Assembly (NCBI GenBank): GCA_014729595.1
Contig: WJJU01000295.1
Span: 1-8,469, forward strand
Source of the DNA: Chitinivibrionales bacterium
GTDB taxonomy: Bacteria > Fibrobacterota > Chitinivibrionia > Chitinivibrionales > WJMI01
Direction: 5' to 3'
DNA: 8,469 nt
The position numbers and the translations under genes were made by a program. Under the pieces are notes generated by a model that made no database searches, was not told the DNA's origin, and worked only from the letters and a program-made list of their open reading frames with translations. Shown piece after piece: positions 6,041-8,469 of this stretch (position 1 is its first letter; every line of letters begins with the position of its first letter).

Positions 6041-6736
6041 ATGGCTATTGTACATATTGGACGCTGCGAACTTGGGGCGGCGCCGAAAATCGCGGTTATA
6101 GTCGATCGTATCATGCCTGTCGAAAAGGTGATGGAATTTCGTGAGGCGGGGGCTTCATTGCTCGAGGTTCGTGTCGACCTTTTCGAAGATTCCTTTGCGC
6201 GTATCGTGGAATACGTCGATGATGTTCGGAAGCGGACGGGCATGCCTATGATAGGTACTATGCGAGAGACTCCAAGCAACCGCGAGCGTCGGCTGAGCTA
6301 TTTTCAAACGCTTATTCCACTCGTTGATTGCATTGATATCGAACTCGACACTCCGGTAAATCGTGAGGTTATAGCACTTTGCGAAGGGAAACCGGTTATC
6401 GTTTCGGAGCATGATTTTACGCGGACGCCGGACATCGCCGAGCTTCACGCGATGGCGGAACGCGCTCAGGCGTTGGGTGCAACGATTTTCAAGGTTGCGG
6501 TGATGCCGCGGGCGAAAACTGACGTGACGAGAGTACTACGCTTTTGTGAGGAGTGTGCCATGCCGGTCGTGGCTATTGCCATGGGGGCGTTGGGTGCCGT
6601 TTCGCGTGTTGTCGCTCCCTTATTCGGTTCTCTTTTTACCTACGCCTTTGTAGGAGAGCACGAAATCGCCCCGGGCCAATTGCCGCTGCGCGAGCTGTCG
6701 AACACTATTGAAATGCTTTATCCTCAGATGTCCTAA
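6041..6736 (+). CDS. aroD: 3-dehydroquinate dehydratase, type I
   Basis: 231 residues; stop TAA. ATG 6041 is preceded by AGGGGAG at 6029-6035, 5 nt upstream. The enzyme dehydrates 3-dehydroquinate to 3-dehydroshikimate in the shikimate pathway through a Schiff base. The class I catalytic set is visible: LLEVRVD (residues 40-46), the general base His124 in SEHDFTRTP, the Schiff-base Lys151 in FKVAVMP, Arg189 in GAVSRVVAPLFGS and Gln213 in EIAPGQLPLREL. The length is normal for the family and the protein looks intact as a single-domain enzyme, not fused to shikimate dehydrogenase as in some lineages. It follows the spore-photoproduct-lyase-like gene by 160 bp and converges with trpD, with only 5 bp between their stop codons. 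Confidence 0.95.
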   Translation: MAIVHIGRCELGAAPKIAVIVDRIMPVEKVMEFREAGASLLEVRVDLFEDSFARIVEYVDDVRKRTGMPMIGTMRETPSNRERRLSYFQTLIPLVDCIDIELDTPVNREVIALCEGKPVIVSEHDFTRTPDIAELHAMAERAQALGATIFKVAVMPRAKTDVTRVLRFCEECAMPVVAIAMGALGAVSRVVAPLFGSLFTYAFVGEHEIAPGQLPLRELSNTIEMLYPQMS

Positions 6737-6741
6737 TCGCT

Positions 6742-7764
6742 TCAGTCCATTTTCTGTGTCATGCCGATCAGCTTTTCCAGCTTGCTGCGCGCGGCGCCGG
6801 TATCGATTGATTCGATTGCCAAGTCAACGCCCTGCCGCGGGGATTCTCCCAGCCCCGCCGCGGCAATGGCAAACGCCGCGTTCAGCACAACCACGTCGCG
6901 CGCGGGTCCTTTGGCGCCGGAGAGAATTTTGCGAATGATCCCGGCGTTTTCTTGAGCCGTTCCGCCGGCGATCGATTCACGTTCCGCACGTTCGAGACCA
7001 AAGTGTTCCGGTTCTATCCGATAGGTTTTGACTTCTCCCGCCGACAGCTCCGTAATCTGGGTTTCGTCGCTGAGCGAGGCCTCGTCCAAGCGATCCAATC
7101 CGTGGACTACATAGGCTTTTTCACTTTTTAGGGTACGAAGCGCCTCTGCCATCGGTTGCGTAAGCTCTGGTGCGAAGACCCCCAGCAGTTGCCGTTTGGC
7201 GCCGGCGGGATTGGTGAGTGGGCCCAAGAGATTGAAGATCGTGCGGGCGGCAATTTCTTTACGGGGTCCGATGGCGAATTTCATTGCCTTGTGCACGGCG
7301 GGGGCGAAAAGAAAACATATCCCTGCTTCGTCAAGGCACTCTTTCATAGCTTCCGGCCCGATACCGATGTTGACCCCCAGGGCTTCCAGCACGTCGGCGC
7401 TGCCACTCCTGCTCGATACGGAACGATTGCCGTGTTTTGCGACCTGTGCTCCCGCTCCGGCGGCGACAAAGGCGACGGCCGTGGAAATGTTAAATGAATT
7501 GGAGCCGTCACCACCGGTACCGCAGGTATCGACAAGATAGTCGGTGCGTGCCGGGACGATCCGCGCAGCCTTCTCGCGCATGACCGCCGCCGCCGCCGCG
7601 ATTTCATCGAACGTTTCGCCTTTCATTCTGAGTGCCACGATAAAGGCGGCGATCTGGGCGTCGGTCGCTTCACCACCCATAATTTTATCGAACGCCTCTC
7701 GGCATTGTTCCAGGGTCAAGTCGGTACGATTGATCACCAGTTGTATCGCCTGTTGAATACCCAT
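6742..7764 (-). CDS. trpD: Anthranilate phosphoribosyltransferase
   Basis: 340 residues; stop TGA. ATG 7764 has GGAGGAG at 7777-7771, 6 nt upstream; the frame is open farther upstream to 7866 but without a better start. The enzyme joins anthranilate to PRPP, the second committed step of tryptophan synthesis. Family motifs: DTCGTGGDGSNSFNIST (79-95) and KHGNRSVSSRSGSADVLEALG (110-130, PRPP and anthranilate sites), GPRKEIAARTIFNLLGPLTNPA (166-187) with Arg168, and the metal-binding Asp227-Glu228 in LDEASLSDET. The length is typical. No other trp gene is in the window and trpD is the last gene of its transcript, converging with aroD, so it appears to stand apart from a trp operon. A possible promoter lies at about 7810-7840. 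Confidence 0.95.
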   Translation of the reverse strand: MGIQQAIQLVINRTDLTLEQCREAFDKIMGGEATDAQIAAFIVALRMKGETFDEIAAAAAVMREKAARIVPARTDYLVDTCGTGGDGSNSFNISTAVAFVAAGAGAQVAKHGNRSVSSRSGSADVLEALGVNIGIGPEAMKECLDEAGICFLFAPAVHKAMKFAIGPRKEIAARTIFNLLGPLTNPAGAKRQLLGVFAPELTQPMAEALRTLKSEKAYVVHGLDRLDEASLSDETQITELSAGEVKTYRIEPEHFGLERAERESIAGGTAQENAGIIRKILSGAKGPARDVVVLNAAFAIAAAGLGESPRQGVDLAIESIDTGAARSKLEKLIGMTQKMD

Positions 7765-7809
7765 GAGATACTCCTCCGCGGGCTTGTTGTCACATTGGTC
7801 GTTGGAATG

Positions 7810-7868
7810 AAATATATATTGTCTGTCCCGAAGGATCGGGGAGGAAATTGATCGTACAGTGCGCACTG
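7810..7868. promoter_or_regulatory. Divergent trpD/engB control region with a 12 bp palindrome
   Basis: The 175 bp between the divergent starts contains the perfect palindrome CAGTGCGCACTG at 7857-7868, a size and symmetry suited to a dimeric repressor. It also contains a small hairpin with CCCGA and TCGGG arms (minus strand, about 7840-7827). Next to that is an A/T-rich aatatatatt at 7811-7820 that could supply a -10 box for trpD on the minus strand. I see no convincing -35 box. Operator function is inferred from symmetry alone. Confidence 0.3.
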
Positions 7869-7939
7869 CCGCGAAATTTCTACATCAGCCGTAGAGACGG
7901 AGGACCCTAGAAAGTGCGCGGATCGGCGAAAGGATAATC

Positions 7940-8469
7940 GTGTTGGTCGATGTCTCGTCGCTTCATGCGGCTTTTATTTGTTCGGCGGCTCGCTACGAAG
8001 ACGCCCCGCCGCCCCGCGGCGGCGAATTTTGCCTACTAGGTCGCTCCAATGTGGGGAAATCTTCTTTTGTTAACCATGTGCTTGGCAATCGGCGGCTTGC
8101 TCGTGTGTCGGGGAGGCCGGGGAAAACGAATCTCGCCAATTTTTATCGCATTACTGAGGACATGATCTGGGTGGACTTACCCGGCTACGGCTACGCGCGA
8201 ACCTCGCATGGCGAGAGAAAACGATGGTCGCGTTTAATCAATGATTATTGCCGACAAAGACCTAACCTTGCCGGGATACTATGGCTCCTCGATTTTAGGC
8301 ATCCGGGAACCAGGCTCGATGTAGAAGCATGCCGGTGGCTCAAGTCTCTTCAATTACCCCTCTTACCGATATTTACCAAATGCGATAAAGTGCCGCGTTC
8401 CAAGCGCCAAAAGCATCTGAACGAATTCGAGCGTATTTTTGGCTTCGAAGGCCCATTTGTATTATACTC
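7940..8469 (+). CDS. engB: Ribosome-biogenesis GTPase YihA/YsxC/EngB (3' end outside window)
   Basis: 176 codons are present and the frame runs off the right edge; the usual length is about 190-210 residues, so only a short C-terminal part is missing. The likely start is GTG 7940, with GAAAGGA at 7928-7934, 5 nt upstream; the next codon is TTG, an alternative start. GTPase motifs: G1 GRSNVGKSS (34-42), the switch I region SGRPGKTNLANFY (57-69) with Thr63, G3 DLPGYGYA (79-86), the family's DFRHPGTRLD (118-127), and G4 TKCDK (146-150). SGRPGKT and DLPGYGYA are diagnostic for EngB against other TRAFAC GTPases. The protein assists assembly of the large ribosomal subunit in the cytoplasm. The N-terminal ~30 residues are short and proline-rich before G1, but ordinary for the family. 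Confidence 0.92.
   Translation, partial: MLVDVSSLHAAFICSAARYEDAPPPRGGEFCLLGRSNVGKSSFVNHVLGNRRLARVSGRPGKTNLANFYRITEDMIWVDLPGYGYARTSHGERKRWSRLINDYCRQRPNLAGILWLLDFRHPGTRLDVEACRWLKSLQLPLLPIFTKCDKVPRSKRQKHLNEFERIFGFEGPFVLY

Noticed and set aside
7765..7866. N-terminal extension of trpD to 7866
   Set aside because: The extension is not family-like, and ATG 7764 has a near-perfect ribosome site.

Overview
The window is bacterial chromosome of roughly balanced base composition, with ordinary housekeeping genes (aroD, trpD and the 5' part of engB/ysxC) on the right and accessory genes on the left. Nothing in it fixes the taxon. The mix of an exported DUF1573 protein, two radical SAM enzymes, a C39-like peptidase with a repeat tail and dispersed intergenic repeats resembles genomes of uncultured or deltaproteobacterial-like lineages, but that is impression, not proof. 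TGA is a normal stop here: it ends trpD and the DUF1573 gene.

Layout. Positions 1-2151 (minus) hold one long gene that runs off the left edge. It encodes a papain-like C39-type cysteine peptidase domain followed by at least seven tandem 68-residue helical repeats (204 bp each). Positions 2152-2862 hold no gene I can support, only an upstream region and one copy of an intergenic repeat. Positions 2863-4577 (minus) look like a two-gene operon: an exported DUF1573 protein, then a wyosine-synthase-like (COG0731) radical SAM protein with a C-terminal winged-helix-like region. Positions 4690-4890 hold two complete and two partial copies of a ~70 bp palindromic intergenic repeat. Positions 4909-5880 (plus) encode a spore-photoproduct-lyase-like radical SAM protein. 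aroD (6041-6736, plus) and trpD (6742-7764, minus) converge with 5 bp between them. engB (7940 to the right edge, plus) diverges from trpD across a 175 bp region containing a perfect 12 bp palindrome.

The most interesting point is in the DUF1573 gene. Its frame is interrupted by a single TGA exactly where the family has the first cysteine of its conserved Cys-Gly-Cys-Thr motif. The frame then stays open for 176 more sense codons. A 9 bp stem with a 5 nt loop starts 9 nt after the TGA, where a bacterial SECIS element would lie. This makes it a candidate exported selenoprotein with a Sec-Gly-Cys motif. A nonsense mutation or a sequencing error is the alternative. The downstream radical SAM gene is also odd: its conserved N-terminus lies in a frame with no ATG, GTG or TTG start available, so it may use ATT or CTG at a CTGA overlap with the DUF1573 stop.

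aroD (shikimate pathway) and trpD (tryptophan branch) are related in metabolism but converge, so they are not co-transcribed. No tRNA, rRNA, CRISPR array or transposase was seen.
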